64,000 nt of DNA from Rikenellaceae bacterium (GTDB taxonomy: Bacteria > Bacteroidota > Bacteroidia > Bacteroidales > Rikenellaceae): NCBI GenBank assembly GCA_902363575.1, contig CABJAJ010000003.1, positions 286,207 through 350,206 of the forward strand, in the 5' to 3' direction. A program made the translations under genes and the position numbers. Every line of letters starts with the position of its first letter. The first letter of the stretch is position 1. The notes beneath the pieces are model-generated. The model had not been told where the DNA came from, did no database searches, and saw only the letters and a program-made list of their open reading frames with translations. This document shows, one piece after another, positions 23,841-34,448 of this stretch.

Positions 23841-25130
23841 TCAGCGGACGCGGGTTTCGCAATAGGCGCAGCGGAGGCCGTCGCCGGTTGCGCGGAACAG
23901 CGGCTCGACGGGTTCAGTGGCCGAAATGCAGCGGGGATTGGGACAACGGTGGGGCGTGCCGTCCGGCGCGGGTATGGCAGCGTGCGTAAAGCCGCAAGCG
24001 GCATCCGATACGGTATCCGCATCGGGTGCGGCATCTGTGCCGGCGTCGGGCGAGGCGGTGCCGGGCATAACCTTGCAAGCCGCGCCGGCTGCCGCATTTG
24101 CGCCGCAGGCGGTATCTGCACCCTCGGGGTGTGTGGCGGCAGCGGATGTGTGGCTGCGCGTGGCGGCAGCGGACGTGAGGCAGCGCGTGGCGGCATCGGA
24201 CGAGGCGGCGGGTTCGGCGGCCCAGCTTAGCAGCTTGAGGATGAGTGCCATACGGACGAATTTCCCGTTTTCGACCTGCCGGAAATAGGCTGCGCGTGGG
24301 TCACTGTCCACCTCGGGGGCGATTTCGTTCACGCGCGGCAGCGGATGCAGCACGATCATGTCGGGCCGTGCGGCGCCGAGTTTCGCGGCGTCGAGCACGA
24401 AGCTGTCCCGCACGCGCTCGAACTCCTCCTCGTCCAAAAAACGCTCCTTCTGTACGCGCGTCATATAGAGCACGTCCAGCTCGGGCATCGCCTCCTCGAG
24501 CGTGCGGGCTTCGCGGAACGTGATGCCGGTGAACTCCTGCATCTGCTGGAGCATGTAGTCCGGCAGCCGCAGCTCCTCGGGGGCGATCAGCACCACGCGG
24601 ATCCCCTCGTAACGGGCCAGCGCCCGGATGAGCGAGTGGACGGTGCGGCCGAACTTCAGGTCGCCGCAGAACCCGACGGTCAGCCTGTCGAGCCGCCCTT
24701 TTTCGCGCTTGATGGTCAGCAGGTCGGTCAGGGTTTGCGTGGGGTGGCTGTGGCTGCCGTCACCGGCGTTGATGACCGGGATGCCGGCATAGCGGGAGGC
24801 GACCAGCGGCGCCCCCTCCTTGTGGTGGCGCATGGCGATGATGTCAGCGAAACAGCGGATCACCCGCACGGTGTCGGCCACCGTCTCGCCCTTGGTGACG
24901 GATGACGAGGCGGCGTCGGAGAAGCCGATCACCTGACCACCGAGCTCCATCATCGCCGCCGTGAAGCTCAGGCGCGTGCGCGTGGAGGGTTCGTAAAAGA
25001 GGGTAGCCAGCTTACGGCCCCGGCAGGCGTCGGCGAAGCGCGGGCGGTCGGCGATGATCTCCTCTGCGAGAGCGATGATTTCGCCGGTTTTTTCGACCGT
25101 CAGGTCGGTCGGGTCGATGAGATGTTGCAT
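23841..25130 (-). CDS. pyrB: Aspartate carbamoyltransferase with fused PyrI-like zinc tail
   Basis: Residues 1-304 are a complete catalytic subunit joining carbamoyl phosphate and aspartate, the committed step of pyrimidine synthesis. Visible motifs are STRTR (49-53), the Lys80 loop (SVTKGET), SHPTQ near 128-132, TRVQ at 224-227 and HPLPR at 262. Residues 305-392 are a low-complexity Ala/Thr/Asp linker. Residues 395-428 match the zinc end of the regulatory subunit PyrI: Cys396-x4-Cys401-x19-Cys421-x2-Cys424. The allosteric nucleotide-binding half of PyrI is absent. The zinc knuckle may hold trimers together as it does between E. coli subunits, without CTP/ATP control. It is the last gene of the pyr cluster. 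Confidence 0.92.
   Translation of the reverse strand: MQHLIDPTDLTVEKTGEIIALAEEIIADRPRFADACRGRKLATLFYEPSTRTRLSFTAAMMELGGQVIGFSDAASSSVTKGETVADTVRVIRCFADIIAMRHHKEGAPLVASRYAGIPVINAGDGSHSHPTQTLTDLLTIKREKGRLDRLTVGFCGDLKFGRTVHSLIRALARYEGIRVVLIAPEELRLPDYMLQQMQEFTGITFREARTLEEAMPELDVLYMTRVQKERFLDEEEFERVRDSFVLDAAKLGAARPDMIVLHPLPRVNEIAPEVDSDPRAAYFRQVENGKFVRMALILKLLSWAAEPAASSDAATRCLTSAAATRSHTSAAATHPEGADTACGANAAAGAACKVMPGTASPDAGTDAAPDADTVSDAACGFTHAAIPAPDGTPHRCPNPRCISATEPVEPLFRATGDGLRCAYCETRVR
23930..24230. repeat. Coding minisatellite in the pyrB linker
   Basis: The DNA for the PyrB linker is made of short GC-rich units resembling GTGTGGCTGCGCGTGGCGGC, repeated with changes, and encodes the Ala/Thr-rich stretch. 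It stays in frame. Confidence 0.6.
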
Positions 25131-25189
25131 AGTCCTTCGTTTATTCGTGGTTCGTTCGCTTCGGCGCCGGGAGGTCCGGCGCCGGGTTT

Positions 25190-25950
25190 TCCGGCTCTGT
25201 GTTTCCGGGTTGCGGGTCTTTTCCGGCTCTGTGTTTCCGGGTTGCGTGGCTTTCCCGGCTCCGTGTTTTCGGGTTGCGGGACTTTTCGGGCTCCGTAATT
25301 CGGTTTCCGGCGGCCCTGTTCTTCCGGGTGGCTTGCCGATTTCCGGGCCGTCGGGTTTTTACGGACGGATGTCCGGCAGGGCTTCGGCCAGGGCTGGCTG
25401 CCGTTTTTTTTCTCCGGGCTGCCTTCCCCCGATTTTCCTTTTCAGTCTGTTCCGCTATCGGGCTTGTTCCGCCCAAGCCTGTTCCACCTCCGGGCCTGTC
25501 TCACCTTCGGGCCCGCCCTGTTCTCTTTCCCTGGTTTGCACCCTCTCGGGTAACAGGGGCCGGGCGGTTTTCGCCGGGTTTCCGGATCGGCGGGAGGGGC
25601 TGTTCGGGCTGCGCTTGCCGATTTTCCGGGCCGTCGGGTTTTTGCGGACGGGTGTCCGGCGGGGCTTCGGCCAGGGTTGGCTGCCGGATTTTCTCCGGGC
25701 TGCCTTGTCCCGATTTTCCTTTTCAGCCTGTTCCGCTATCGGGCTTGTTCCGCCCCCGAGCCTGTCCACCTCCGGGCCTGCCCTGGTCTCTTTCCCTGGT
25801 TTGCACCCTCTCGGGTAACCGGGGCCGGGCGGTTTTCGCCGGGTTTCCGGATCAGCGGGAGGGGGCTGTTCGGGCTGCGCTTGCCGATTTCCCGGGCCGT
25901 CGGGTTTTTACGGACGGATCTCGGCGAGCTTCGGCCGTGGGCTGGCTGCC
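25190..25950. repeat. Tandem repeats in the pyrE-pyrB spacer
   Basis: Two families fill this spacer. From 25190 to 25300, about four units near 35 bases contain TTCCGGGTTGCG. From 25333, a unit of about 280 bases starting TTGCCGATTTCCGGGCCG recurs at 25615 and 25881 (spacings 282 and 266), the last copy being partial. No supported gene lies between 25131 and 26138. A further run of 10-base TGTCGGGCG-type units occupies about 26030-26085. Confidence 0.85.
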
Positions 25951-26138
25951 GCCCTTTTACGCGGCCGCGCGTGCTGTTTTCCCGGTGGGTCGGGCGGATT
26001 CACGCAGGCTGTGGCGCGCGTTTCGGTGCGTCGGGTGTGTCGGGTGTGTCGGGCGTGTCGGGCGTGTCGGGCGTTTCGGGAGCGGCAGGAGCGGCAGGTG
26101 CTTCGGGCGCGGGTATCCGGGCCGAAGGCGGGCGGCCG

Positions 26139-26771
26139 TTACCGGCGCATCCAGCTTTCGTCGGCGGGGTTGTCGCGGAAAGCGAGCAGGCGGGCCTTGT
26201 CCTCCGGTCGGATATACCCCTCGGCGGCGGCCACCTCCACGAGCGCGTCGAGGTTGCAAAGGCTGTGGTTCCTAACGCCCGCTTCGCGCAGGCGGTCGAG
26301 CCCGCGCTGCATCCTGTAGGTGAAGATCGAGGCGACGCCGAGCACCTCGGCGCCCGCTTCGCGCAGCGCTTCGACCACTTCGACGCAGCTTCCCCCCGTC
26401 GAAATGAGGTCTTCGATCACCACGACCCGCTCTCCTTTCTCAAGCCGGCCCTCGATGCGGTTGCCGCGCCCGTGGTCTTTGGTGCCGCCGCGCACGTAGC
26501 CCATCGGGAGGTCGAGCAGCGTGGCGGTGATGGCGGCGTGGGCGATGCCGGCGGTCGAGGTGCCCATCAGCGCCCCGGCGTCGGGGAATCGTTCGCGCAC
26601 GATGCGGGCGAGCCCCTCCTCCACGCGGGTACGCACGGCGGGAACGGAGAGGGTCAGGCGGTTGTCGCAGTAAATCGGGCTTTTGATTCCGCTGGCCCAG
26701 GTGAACGGCTCGTCGGGCCGCAGAAAGACTGCCCCGATCGAGAGCAGGTCTTTGGCGATAAGTTTCTCCAT
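26139..26771 (-). CDS. pyrE: Orotate phosphoribosyltransferase
   Basis: The 210-residue enzyme attaches phosphoribose from PRPP to orotate, the fifth step to UMP. The PRPP-binding loop VVVIEDLISTGGS is clear, and the flexible loop region reads VRGGTKDHGRGNRIEG. Length and layout match the usual dimeric enzyme. The ATG at 26771 is chosen; a TTG six codons earlier is less likely. It sits between the glutaredoxin-like gene and pyrB on the same strand, separated from each by repeat-rich spacers. Confidence 0.95.
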   Translation of the reverse strand: MEKLIAKDLLSIGAVFLRPDEPFTWASGIKSPIYCDNRLTLSVPAVRTRVEEGLARIVRERFPDAGALMGTSTAGIAHAAITATLLDLPMGYVRGGTKDHGRGNRIEGRLEKGERVVVIEDLISTGGSCVEVVEALREAGAEVLGVASIFTYRMQRGLDRLREAGVRNHSLCNLDALVEVAAAEGYIRPEDKARLLAFRDNPADESWMRR

Positions 26772-26789
26772 GCTGGTATAGGTTGTCAA

Positions 26790-27162
26790 TTGTTATCTGT
26801 TATTCTTGTTGTCGTTCGTCGTCTGTTTCCGGTCGTCCGTTCCGGTTGTCCGTTTCGGCATCGGCATCGCTTTGGGGCGTCGTTTTCATCGTCAGGTTTC
26901 ATCTTCCGTTTTCAGCGGGCGTCGGTTTTTGAGGCCGGGCGCTTTTTCCGCGGGCTTTGTCCACCGGGGCTTCGGCCTCTGCAGGCTTTGTGTCGGGTAT
27001 TCGCTTCGCCGCCGATGTTGCGTTCGCAGCGGCTTCGGGCCGGCTGGGTCGAACCGGGATCTGCCGGTTTGTCTGTCCGCCCGTCCCCGCGAACTTCCGG
27101 CGACTTCCGGCAAACTTCCGGCGAACCGCCTGCCACAGCTGTACCCGCCCCATGCGGCGGTA
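26790..27162. other. GC-rich spacer between the glutaredoxin-like gene and pyrE
   Basis: No gene is supported here. The segment holds short repeats such as ACTTCCGGC three times near 27092-27125, and no recognised promoter or terminator. Confidence 0.5.
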
Positions 27163-27423
27163 TTATTCGAGCGCCTGCCGCAGCAGGGCCTCCACCTCGT
27201 CGGGGAAGATGCCCCCTTCGTGGACTTTCCGGCCTCCGACGTAAAAGGTCGGCACATAGTAGTAGTCGAACGTGTCGGCCACTTCGGGCTGTTCCGACTC
27301 CTCGATCAGCTCGATGCTAACGGCGGCCAGTTCGGGGTGGGCGGCTTTGGCCTCCTCGATGTAGCGCAGCGCCTTGCGGCAGAAGGGGCAGTCTTTGAGG
27401 TAGAAGAGTTTAACGGGTTTCAT
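27163..27423 (-). CDS. Glutaredoxin/thioredoxin-fold protein (86 aa)
   Basis: The small protein has the glutaredoxin pattern: strand LFYLKDCPFCRKA with active-site CPFC at residues 12-15, then the cis-Pro strand YYVPTFYVGG around 55-64, and a C-terminal helix. It would reduce disulfides or handle glutathione-like thiols in the cytoplasm. It is placed between pyrF and pyrE in the pyrimidine cluster, 20 bases after pyrF. A link to pyrimidine metabolism could be through ribonucleotide reduction or redox protection, but this is inference. The start at MKPVKLF is the first Met of the conserved fold. Confidence 0.85.
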   Translation of the reverse strand: MKPVKLFYLKDCPFCRKALRYIEEAKAAHPELAAVSIELIEESEQPEVADTFDYYYVPTFYVGGRKVHEGGIFPDEVEALLRQALE

Positions 27424-27443
27424 GTCGTTGCGGTTTATATTCG

Positions 27444-28154
27444 TTAGCGGGAACCCAGGAATTCGGCCACGCAGCGCCGGTAGGCCGCCACGGGGTCGTC
27501 GGCGCCCGTGACGGGCCGTCCGACGACGATGTAATCCGAGCCGATTTCGCGGGCGCGGGCGGGGGTGGTCACGCGCACCTGGTCGCCCGAGGCCCCCTCT
27601 GCAAAACGCACGCCGGGCGTGACGGTCAGGAAGCCGGCGCCGCAGGCTTCGTGAACCAGCCCCGCCTCGAGGGGCGAGCAGACCACGCCGTCGAGACCCG
27701 CCTCGCGCGTGTTGAGGGCGTAACGGCGGATCGTCTCCTCCATCGTGGCATCGACGAGCAGTTCGCGCCGCATCCGCTCCTCGCTGGTGGAGGTGAGCTG
27801 CGTGACGGCGATCAGCAGCGGGCGCGTGCCGTCCGCACGGGTGAGCCCCTCGCTGGCGGCCCGCATCATCTCGACGGTGCCGGCGGCGTGGACGTTGCAC
27901 ATATCCACGTCGAGCCGCGCCAGCACCCCCATCGCCCGGCGCACCGTGTTGGGGATGTCGTGCAGTTTGAGGTCGAGAAAGACGGGGTGGCTGCGCCGTT
28001 TGATCTCCCGCACGATCGCGGGCCCCTCGGCATAGTAGAGCTCCATGCCGATCTTGAGGAAAGGTTTGCGCGGCTCCGTGCGGAAGAGTTCCAGGAAATC
28101 CAGGGTTTCGGCCGCGGACGGGAAGTCGCAGGCGATGATGACGTCTCGGTTCAT
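27444..28154 (-). CDS. pyrF: Orotidine 5'-phosphate decarboxylase
   Basis: The 236-residue enzyme removes CO2 from OMP to give UMP. The catalytic Lys/Asp array is visible in FLDLKLHDIPNT, following the substrate-binding IACDFPS strand. A C-terminal TPGVRF block and VVGRPVTGADDP phosphate-binding region complete the barrel. This is the short, stand-alone form rather than the longer 270-residue type. The start ATG at 28154 opens directly at the first strand. Its neighbours are pyrD upstream and the glutaredoxin-like gene downstream on the same transcript. Confidence 0.95.
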   Translation of the reverse strand: MNRDVIIACDFPSAAETLDFLELFRTEPRKPFLKIGMELYYAEGPAIVREIKRRSHPVFLDLKLHDIPNTVRRAMGVLARLDVDMCNVHAAGTVEMMRAASEGLTRADGTRPLLIAVTQLTSTSEERMRRELLVDATMEETIRRYALNTREAGLDGVVCSPLEAGLVHEACGAGFLTVTPGVRFAEGASGDQVRVTTPARAREIGSDYIVVGRPVTGADDPVAAYRRCVAEFLGSR

Positions 28155-28294
28155 GCTGTCGTTTTTTATCGTGGGGCCGCCGTCGCAAAGGGCGGGGCCG
28201 TGTTTTGGTTCGTTTTGTTGCACCGGGCCGGGCCGGTTTCCGTCTCTCTTTTGCGGGGCGGAAAGAGAGGTTCGACGCAGGCTCGGGCCCGGGC

Positions 28295-29212
28295 TCAGGG
28301 GTGCGCTGCGCCGACGATCTCTTGCAGCCGCCCGATCCCAAGCCGCTCCATCGCGGCGGGGAGCTCCTCGACGATGCGCCGGCAGGCGAAGGGGTCGCGC
28401 AGGTTGGCCGAGCCCACCTCCACGGCCGTCGCCCCAGCCATCATCATCTCGATCACGTCGTCGGCCGTGGTGACCCCGCCGCAGCCGATCACCGGCACCG
28501 CGCAGGCGCGCGAGACCTCGTACACCATCCGCAGGGCGACGGGGAAGACCGCCGGGCCGGAGAAACCTCCGGTGGTGTTGGCCAGCACGGGCCGGCGGCG
28601 CCGCAGGTCGAGGCGCATACCCAGCAGGGTGTTTATCAGGCAGAGCCCGTCGGCGCCCGCCTCGCAGCAGGCGCGGGCGATGGCCACGATGTCGGTGACG
28701 TTGGGCGAGAGTTTCACATAGACCGGTTTGTGCGTGACCTCCTTCACCGCGCGGGTGACGGCGGCGGCCGCCGCCGGGTCGGTGCCGAAGCCCATGCCCC
28801 CGTGCCGCACGTTGGGACAACTGACGTTGATCTCGAGCAGCCCCACCTGCCCGCAGCCATCCAGCCGCGCGGCGACCTCGGCGTACTCCTCCACCGAAAA
28901 GCCGCCGACGTTGGCGACGACCGGTTTGCGGAAGAAGCCCGCGATGCGGGGCAACTCCTGCCTTACGACCGCCTCGACGCCGGGGTTCTGCAACCCCACG
29001 GCGTTGAGCAACCCCTCGGCGCACTCGGCGATGCGGGGCGTGGGGTTGCCGAAGCGCGGCTCCCGCGTGGTGCCCTTCATGGCGAACGATCCCAGCACGT
29101 TCAGGTCGTACAACGCAGCGAATTCGGCGCCGTAACCGAATGTGCCGCTGGCCGGGATCACCGGATTGTCGAGCCGCAGGCCGCTCAGGTTTACTTCGGT
29201 ATTTCGTTCCAT
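28295..29212 (-). CDS. pyrD: Dihydroorotate dehydrogenase, class 1B catalytic subunit
   Basis: The 305-residue FMN enzyme oxidises dihydroorotate to orotate. It belongs to class 1B, which passes electrons to NAD through PyrK. Key blocks are NPVIPASGTFGYG, NVSCPNVRHGG with the class 1 catalytic Cys region, KLSPNVTD, and the C-terminal phosphate-binding stretch VIGCGGV and VGSANL. Its start lies inside the 3' end of pyrK, a 22-base overlap, which couples the two subunits and supports a one-to-one complex. The cytosolic, NAD-linked form suits an anaerobe. Confidence 0.95.
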   Translation of the reverse strand: MERNTEVNLSGLRLDNPVIPASGTFGYGAEFAALYDLNVLGSFAMKGTTREPRFGNPTPRIAECAEGLLNAVGLQNPGVEAVVRQELPRIAGFFRKPVVANVGGFSVEEYAEVAARLDGCGQVGLLEINVSCPNVRHGGMGFGTDPAAAAAVTRAVKEVTHKPVYVKLSPNVTDIVAIARACCEAGADGLCLINTLLGMRLDLRRRRPVLANTTGGFSGPAVFPVALRMVYEVSRACAVPVIGCGGVTTADDVIEMMMAGATAVEVGSANLRDPFACRRIVEELPAAMERLGIGRLQEIVGAAHP

Positions 29213-29943
29213 CGGATCTCCTCCTTTCTGAATACGGGTCCCTCGAGGCAGATGCGCCGGGGGCCGCCCGCAGTTTGACAGGTGCAGCCCATGCAGGCGC
29301 CGAAGCCGCACCCCATCCGCTCCTCGAGGCTCACTTCGCCGGGCGTGGGGAGCGTTTGGCACAGCGCGCGCAGCATCGGCAGGGGGCCGCAGGCATAGAA
29401 ATAGCCGTAAGCCGGATGCGCGGCGGCTATGGCGTCGGTCACCAGCCCCCCGACCCCCAGCGAGCCGTCGGCCGTGGCGACGATCGTACGGGCTCCCGCC
29501 GCCTTCAGCGCTTCGATCCCGAACGCTTCGCAGGCCGTGTTGAAGCCCACCACGGCCGTGACCCCGCGCCCGCGCTCCCGCAGCCGGCGGGCCAGCCCGA
29601 TGAGGGGCGGCACCCCCGCGCCGCCGCCGACGAGCAGCGCCTCGCCCGCTCCGGCAGCGGGGTCGAAGCCGTTGCCCAGGCCGGTGAGCAGGTCGAGCCG
29701 TTCGCCCGGGAGCATCCGGGCCAGCCGCCCGGTGCCCCGGCCCACGACCTTGTAGATGAGCGTGAGGCTTTCGCCGTCCCAGTCGGCGACCGAGATCGGG
29801 CGGCGCAGGTAGCACCCCTCGACGAGCAGGTTCACGAACTGTCCGGGGCGCGTGAGGGCCGACGTGTCGCCGGCCAGCACCATGCGCCGCACGTCGCGCG
29901 CGAGGGTCGTGTGTTCCGCAATCGTATAAATCCCTTGTTTCAT
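29191..29943 (-). CDS. pyrK: Dihydroorotate dehydrogenase electron transfer subunit
   Basis: The 250-residue partner of PyrD carries FAD and a [2Fe-2S] cluster to pass electrons to NAD. The FAD-binding block RRPISVAD and the NAD-binding GGGAGVPPLIGLA stretch are visible. Four cysteines at 212, 217, 220 and 232 give the C-x4-C-x2-C-x11-C cluster motif. Length matches the family. It precedes pyrD with a 22-base overlap and follows carB after a GC-rich gap of about 180 bases. Confidence 0.95.
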   Translation of the reverse strand: MKQGIYTIAEHTTLARDVRRMVLAGDTSALTRPGQFVNLLVEGCYLRRPISVADWDGESLTLIYKVVGRGTGRLARMLPGERLDLLTGLGNGFDPAAGAGEALLVGGGAGVPPLIGLARRLRERGRGVTAVVGFNTACEAFGIEALKAAGARTIVATADGSLGVGGLVTDAIAAAHPAYGYFYACGPLPMLRALCQTLPTPGEVSLEERMGCGFGACMGCTCQTAGGPRRICLEGPVFRKEEIRWNEIPK

Positions 29944-30126
29944 TCCGTTTTCGTTTCGTTGCCGGGCGGCGGCTCGCCGTCGCTTCAGGGCCGGTCGTGC
30001 CCGGTTTGTCGCTTCGTCGCCGGCTTGCGCGCGGTCGGGTTCCGTCGTGCCCGCTTTGACGCTTCATTCCGGCTTGCGCCGCTTTGTCTGCGGCCTGTTC
30101 CGTCGGTTTCGGCGTGAGGGCCGCCG

Positions 30127-33100
30127 TCACTCCGCGTCGATGGTCGAGACGCGCAGGGTGATCTCCTCCAGCACGTCGAGCAGCACTTTGACCGTTTCGA
30201 GGGCCGTGAAGACCGTCACGTTGTTCTCGACGGCCGTGCGGCGGATCTCATAGCCGTCGAGCCGGGTGTTGTGCTGGTTGATGTCGATGGTGTTGATGAC
30301 GTAGCTCACGTGCCCCTGGCGCAGCGACTCGACGATCTCGGTGCTCCCCTCCGAGAGCTTGCGGCGCGTGCGGGTGCGGATGCCGTGTCCGCGCAGGAAC
30401 TCCGCCGTGCCGGTGGTGGCTTCGATGTTGAAGCCCAGGTCGTAGAACCGGCGGACCAGCGGCAGGGCCGCCTGCTTGTCGGGGTCGGCGATCGTCACGA
30501 AGATCGTCCCGTAGTTGGAGACGTTCATCCCCGTGGCCTGCAACGCCTTGTAGAGCGCGCGCGTGAGGTAGTCGTCGTAGCCGATCGCCTCGCCCGTGGA
30601 CTTCATCTCGGGCGAGAGGTAGGAGTCCATGCCCCGGATTTTGGCGAACGAGAATGCCGGGGCCTTGACGAACCAGCGGCTCCTCTCGCGGCCGTACACC
30701 GCGGTGATGCCCTGCTCCTCGAGCGAGTGGCCGAGGATGACCTGCGTGGCGATGTGGGCCATCTGCACGCCGGTGGATTTCGAGAGGAAGGGCACCGTGC
30801 GCGAGGAGCGGGGATTGACCTCGATCACATAGACCTCGTCCCGGGCGTCGAGGATGAACTGGATGTTGTATAGCCCCACGATGCCGATGCGCAGCCCCAG
30901 CCGCTCGGTGTAGTCGATGATCCGCTGCTTGGCCCGCTCGCTCACGCTGAAGGTGGGATAGACGCTGATCGAGTCGCCCGAGTGGATGCCCGTGCGTTCG
31001 ACGTGCTCCATGATGCCGGGGATATAAACCCGCTTGCCGTCGCAGATGGCGTCCACCTCGAGCTCCTTGCCCATGATGTAGCGATCGACCAGCACGGGCG
31101 AGTCCTCATTGACCTCGACGGCGGTTTGCAGGTAGCGGCGCAGCCGCTCTTCGCACGAGACGATCTGCATGGCCCGGCCGCCGAGCACATAGCTCGGACG
31201 CACCAGCACCGGGTAGCCGATGCGGGCCGCCGCGCGGACGCCCGCTTCGATGTCGGTGACCGCCTCGGCCTCGGGCTGGGGGATGCCCAGCTCCTCCATG
31301 ATGCGCTCGAAGCAGCCCCGGTCCTCGGCGTTGCGGATCGCCTCGACGCCCGTGCCGATGATCTTCACCCCCAGCTCGTCGAGCGGCGCCGCCAGGTTGA
31401 TGGCCGTCTGGCCGCCGAGCGAGACCACGACCCCCTCGGGCCGCTCGAGGTGGATGACGTTCATCACGTCCTCGACGGTCAGGGGCTCGAAGTAGAGCTT
31501 GTCGGAGGTGGTGTAGTCCGTGGAGACGGTTTCGGGGTTGTTGTTGATGATGATGGCCTCGTAACCCGCGGCGCGGATCGACCAGATGGCGTGGACGGTC
31601 GAGTAGTCGAACTCCACCCCCTGTCCGATGCGGATGGGGCCGGAGCCGAGCACCACGATCTTGCGGCGGTCGCTCACCTGCGACTCGTTCTCCTGCTCGT
31701 AGGTGGAGTAGAAGTAGGGGACATAGGAGCTGAACTCGCTGGCGCAGGTGTCGATCATCTTATAGACGGGGAAGAGGTCCCAGTCGCGCCGCAGCTCGTA
31801 CATCTCTTTCTCGCTGAGCCCCCAGCATTTGCCGATGTATTTGTCGCTCAGACCCATGCGTTTGGCATCGGCGAGCGTCTCGCGCTCGCGCGGATGCTCG
31901 CGCAACTGCCGCTCGAACTCCACCACGTTGCGCATCTTCTCCAGGAAGAACATATCGATCTTGGTGGCGTTGTAGATCAGCGACAGATCGACCCCCAGCC
32001 GGATGAGCTGCGCGATGGCGTAGAGGCGGTCGTCGGTGCCCTCGCGGATGTAGCCCAGCAGCTCGTCGGCGCCCATCGCGTCGAACCTGCGGTGGTGGAG
32101 GTGGCAGACGCCCGTTTCGAGCGAGCGCACGGCCTTGAGCAGACTCTCCTCCATCGTGCGGCCGACGGCCATCACCTCGCCCGTGGCCTTCATCTGGGTG
32201 CCGAGGCGGTTGGAAGCGTCGCTGAACTTGTCGAAGGGGAAGCGGGCGATCTTCGTGACCACGTAATCGAGCGCCGGCTCGAAAGCCGCCGGGGTGTTGG
32301 CGATGCGGATTTCGTCGAGCGTGAGCCCCACGGCGATCTTGGCGCTCACGCGGGCGATGGGGTAGCCGCTGGCTTTCGACGCCAGCGCCGAAGAGCGCGA
32401 CACGCGGGGGTTCACTTCGATCAGGTAGTAGTTGAACGACAGGGGATCGAGGGCGAATTGCACGTTGCAGCCCCCCTCGATGCGGAGCTCGCGGATGATG
32501 CGCAGGGCGCTGTCGCGCAGCAGTTGGTATTCCTTGTTGGTGAGCGTCTGGCTCGGGGCCACCACGATCGAGTCGCCCGTGTGGATGCCCACCGGGTCGA
32601 TGTTCTCCATGTTGCAGATGGCGATGGCCGTGTCGTTGCTGTCGCGGATCACCTCGTATTCGATCTCCTTGTAGCCCTTGATGCTCTTCTCGATGAGCAC
32701 CTGATGCACGGGCGAGAGGAACAAGGCGTGGCGCATCATCTCGCGCAGCTCGGTCTCGTCGTCGGCGAAGCCGCCGCCCGTGCCGCCGAGCGTGAAGGCC
32801 GGGCGCAGCACGACGGGGTAGCCGATGCGCTCCGCCGCCCGCACGGCCTCCTCGGTCGAGGAGGCGATCTCGGAGGGGAGCACCGGCTCGCCGAGCGACT
32901 GGCACAGCTCCTTGAAGAGCTCGCGGTCCTCGGCCCGCTCGATGCTCTCGAACGAGGTGCCCAGGATTTCGACCTGACACTCCTGCAGGATGCCCTTGCG
33001 GGCGAGCTGCACGGCCAGGTTGAGGGCCGTCTGTCCGCCCAGGCCCGGCACGATGGCGTCGGGCCGCTCGAAGCGGATGATCTTGGCGACGTATTCGAGC

Positions 33101-33309
33101 GTCAGCGGCTCCATGTAAACCTTGTCGGCGATGTGCGTGTCGGTCATTATGGTCGCCGGGTTGGAGTTTACCAGCACCACTTCGTACCCCTCTTCCCGCA
33201 GGGCGAGGCAGGCTTGCGTGCCGGCATAGTCGAATTCGGCGGCCTGACCGATCACGATCGGGCCCGAGCCGATCACCATTACTTTGCGGATGTCCGTTCT
33301 CTTAGGCAT
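30127..33309 (-). CDS. carB: Carbamoyl-phosphate synthase, large subunit
   Basis: The 1,060-residue subunit makes carbamoyl phosphate from bicarbonate, ammonia and two ATP. Two homologous ATP-grasp halves are visible, each beginning [14 protein letters not shown] or [14 protein letters not shown] and containing VxVNPRxSR blocks. The last 130 residues form the allosteric MGS-like domain. Length agrees with the usual 1,050-1,075. Its start overlaps carA by eight bases, which couples translation. It serves both pyrimidine and, if present, arginine synthesis. Confidence 0.97.
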   Translation of the reverse strand: MPKRTDIRKVMVIGSGPIVIGQAAEFDYAGTQACLALREEGYEVVLVNSNPATIMTDTHIADKVYMEPLTLEYVAKIIRFERPDAIVPGLGGQTALNLAVQLARKGILQECQVEILGTSFESIERAEDRELFKELCQSLGEPVLPSEIASSTEEAVRAAERIGYPVVLRPAFTLGGTGGGFADDETELREMMRHALFLSPVHQVLIEKSIKGYKEIEYEVIRDSNDTAIAICNMENIDPVGIHTGDSIVVAPSQTLTNKEYQLLRDSALRIIRELRIEGGCNVQFALDPLSFNYYLIEVNPRVSRSSALASKASGYPIARVSAKIAVGLTLDEIRIANTPAAFEPALDYVVTKIARFPFDKFSDASNRLGTQMKATGEVMAVGRTMEESLLKAVRSLETGVCHLHHRRFDAMGADELLGYIREGTDDRLYAIAQLIRLGVDLSLIYNATKIDMFFLEKMRNVVEFERQLREHPRERETLADAKRMGLSDKYIGKCWGLSEKEMYELRRDWDLFPVYKMIDTCASEFSSYVPYFYSTYEQENESQVSDRRKIVVLGSGPIRIGQGVEFDYSTVHAIWSIRAAGYEAIIINNNPETVSTDYTTSDKLYFEPLTVEDVMNVIHLERPEGVVVSLGGQTAINLAAPLDELGVKIIGTGVEAIRNAEDRGCFERIMEELGIPQPEAEAVTDIEAGVRAAARIGYPVLVRPSYVLGGRAMQIVSCEERLRRYLQTAVEVNEDSPVLVDRYIMGKELEVDAICDGKRVYIPGIMEHVERTGIHSGDSISVYPTFSVSERAKQRIIDYTERLGLRIGIVGLYNIQFILDARDEVYVIEVNPRSSRTVPFLSKSTGVQMAHIATQVILGHSLEEQGITAVYGRERSRWFVKAPAFSFAKIRGMDSYLSPEMKSTGEAIGYDDYLTRALYKALQATGMNVSNYGTIFVTIADPDKQAALPLVRRFYDLGFNIEATTGTAEFLRGHGIRTRTRRKLSEGSTEIVESLRQGHVSYVINTIDINQHNTRLDGYEIRRTAVENNVTVFTALETVKVLLDVLEEITLRVSTIDAE

Positions 33310-34393
33310 TTCTGTGCTCCTCCATCATTTGAATGAACTGGTCGAACAGGTAGGCGCTGTCCTGCGGCCCCGGCGCGCTTTCGGGGTGGTACTGCACCGA
33401 GAAGACCCGCTGCCCGGGGCAGGCGAGCCCTTCGGCGGTGCCGTCGAGCAGGTTGATATGGGTCAGGTGCAGGGGCGTGCCCTCCAGCGAGGCGGGATCG
33501 ACGGCGAAGCTGTGGTTCTGGCTCGTGATCTCGATGCGCCCCGTGGCGAGGTTGCGCACGGGGTGGTTGCCGCCCCGGTGACCGAACTTCATCTTGAAGG
33601 TGCGGGCGCCGTAGGAGAGGGCGATCACCTGGTGGCCCAGGCAGATGCCGAAGATCGGCAGCCGCCCCCGCAGCCGGCGCACGGCCTCGATCACGGGCCC
33701 CGCCGAGGTCGGGTCGCCGGGACCGTTGGAGAGGAACAGCCCGTCGGGGCGGAAGGCGAGGATCTCCTCGACGGTGGCGTCGTAGGGCACCACCGTGACG
33801 TTGCAGCCTTTCTCGTTGAGCTTGCGGATGATGTTGTACTTGATGCCGCAGTCGATGGCCACCACGTCGAAGCGGTGGTTGGCCGTGCGCGAGAACCACC
33901 GCTTGCGGCAGCTCACGCGGGCCACGGCATCGGTCGGCAGGGGCGTTGCGCGGAGCCGGGCGAGGGCCTCCGCGAGCGGCGTGGCGGCGGCGGTCATCAG
34001 CACTTTCTGGCTCCCCTCGTCGCGGATCATCCGGACCAGGCGGCGGGTGTCCACCCCCGAAAGGCCGGGGATGCCGTGCTCCTCGAAGACCTCCGAGAGC
34101 GTCTTGGTGTAGCGGAAGTTGCTCGGGGTGTCGTTGTACTCGCGCACCACCATGCCCCCGATGGTCGGGAACTTGGTTTCGTAGTCCTCCTCGGCGGTGC
34201 CGTAGTTGCCGATCAGTGGGTAGGTCATCACCACCGTCTGGTCGGTGTAGGAGGGGTCCGAAAGGATCTCCTGGTAGCCGACCATCGAGGTGTTGAAGAC
34301 GATCTCGCCCATCTGCTCGCGGTCGGCCCCGAAGCCGTATCCGCAGAACTCCCGACCGTTTTCGAGCACGATCTTCCTGTCAAATGGTTTCAT
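33302..34393 (-). CDS. carA: Carbamoyl-phosphate synthase, small (glutaminase) subunit
   Basis: The 363-residue subunit releases ammonia from glutamine for CarB. The N-terminal half is the CPSase small-chain domain, and the C-terminal half is a class I glutamine amidotransferase with nucleophile Cys251 (GICLGHQ) and catalytic His336 and Glu338 (QYHPE). NGPGDP at 223-228 is also conserved. It overlaps carB by eight bases and lies after pyrC, separated by a 435-base repeat-filled spacer. Confidence 0.97.
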   Translation of the reverse strand: MKPFDRKIVLENGREFCGYGFGADREQMGEIVFNTSMVGYQEILSDPSYTDQTVVMTYPLIGNYGTAEEDYETKFPTIGGMVVREYNDTPSNFRYTKTLSEVFEEHGIPGLSGVDTRRLVRMIRDEGSQKVLMTAAATPLAEALARLRATPLPTDAVARVSCRKRWFSRTANHRFDVVAIDCGIKYNIIRKLNEKGCNVTVVPYDATVEEILAFRPDGLFLSNGPGDPTSAGPVIEAVRRLRGRLPIFGICLGHQVIALSYGARTFKMKFGHRGGNHPVRNLATGRIEITSQNHSFAVDPASLEGTPLHLTHINLLDGTAEGLACPGQRVFSVQYHPESAPGPQDSAYLFDQFIQMMEEHRNA

Positions 34394-34448
34394 ACGCTAT
34401 GCTCTGTTGTCTGTTTGTTTCCTGTCTTTTTCGCCGCCCGTTTTCTTG

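Noticed and set aside
30982..33336. 784-codon open frame antisense to carB, and similar very long antisense frames over purL (42874-47220) and other genes
   Set aside because: High GC produces long open frames opposite real genes. The sense proteins are complete, recognised enzymes, while the antisense translations show no domain.
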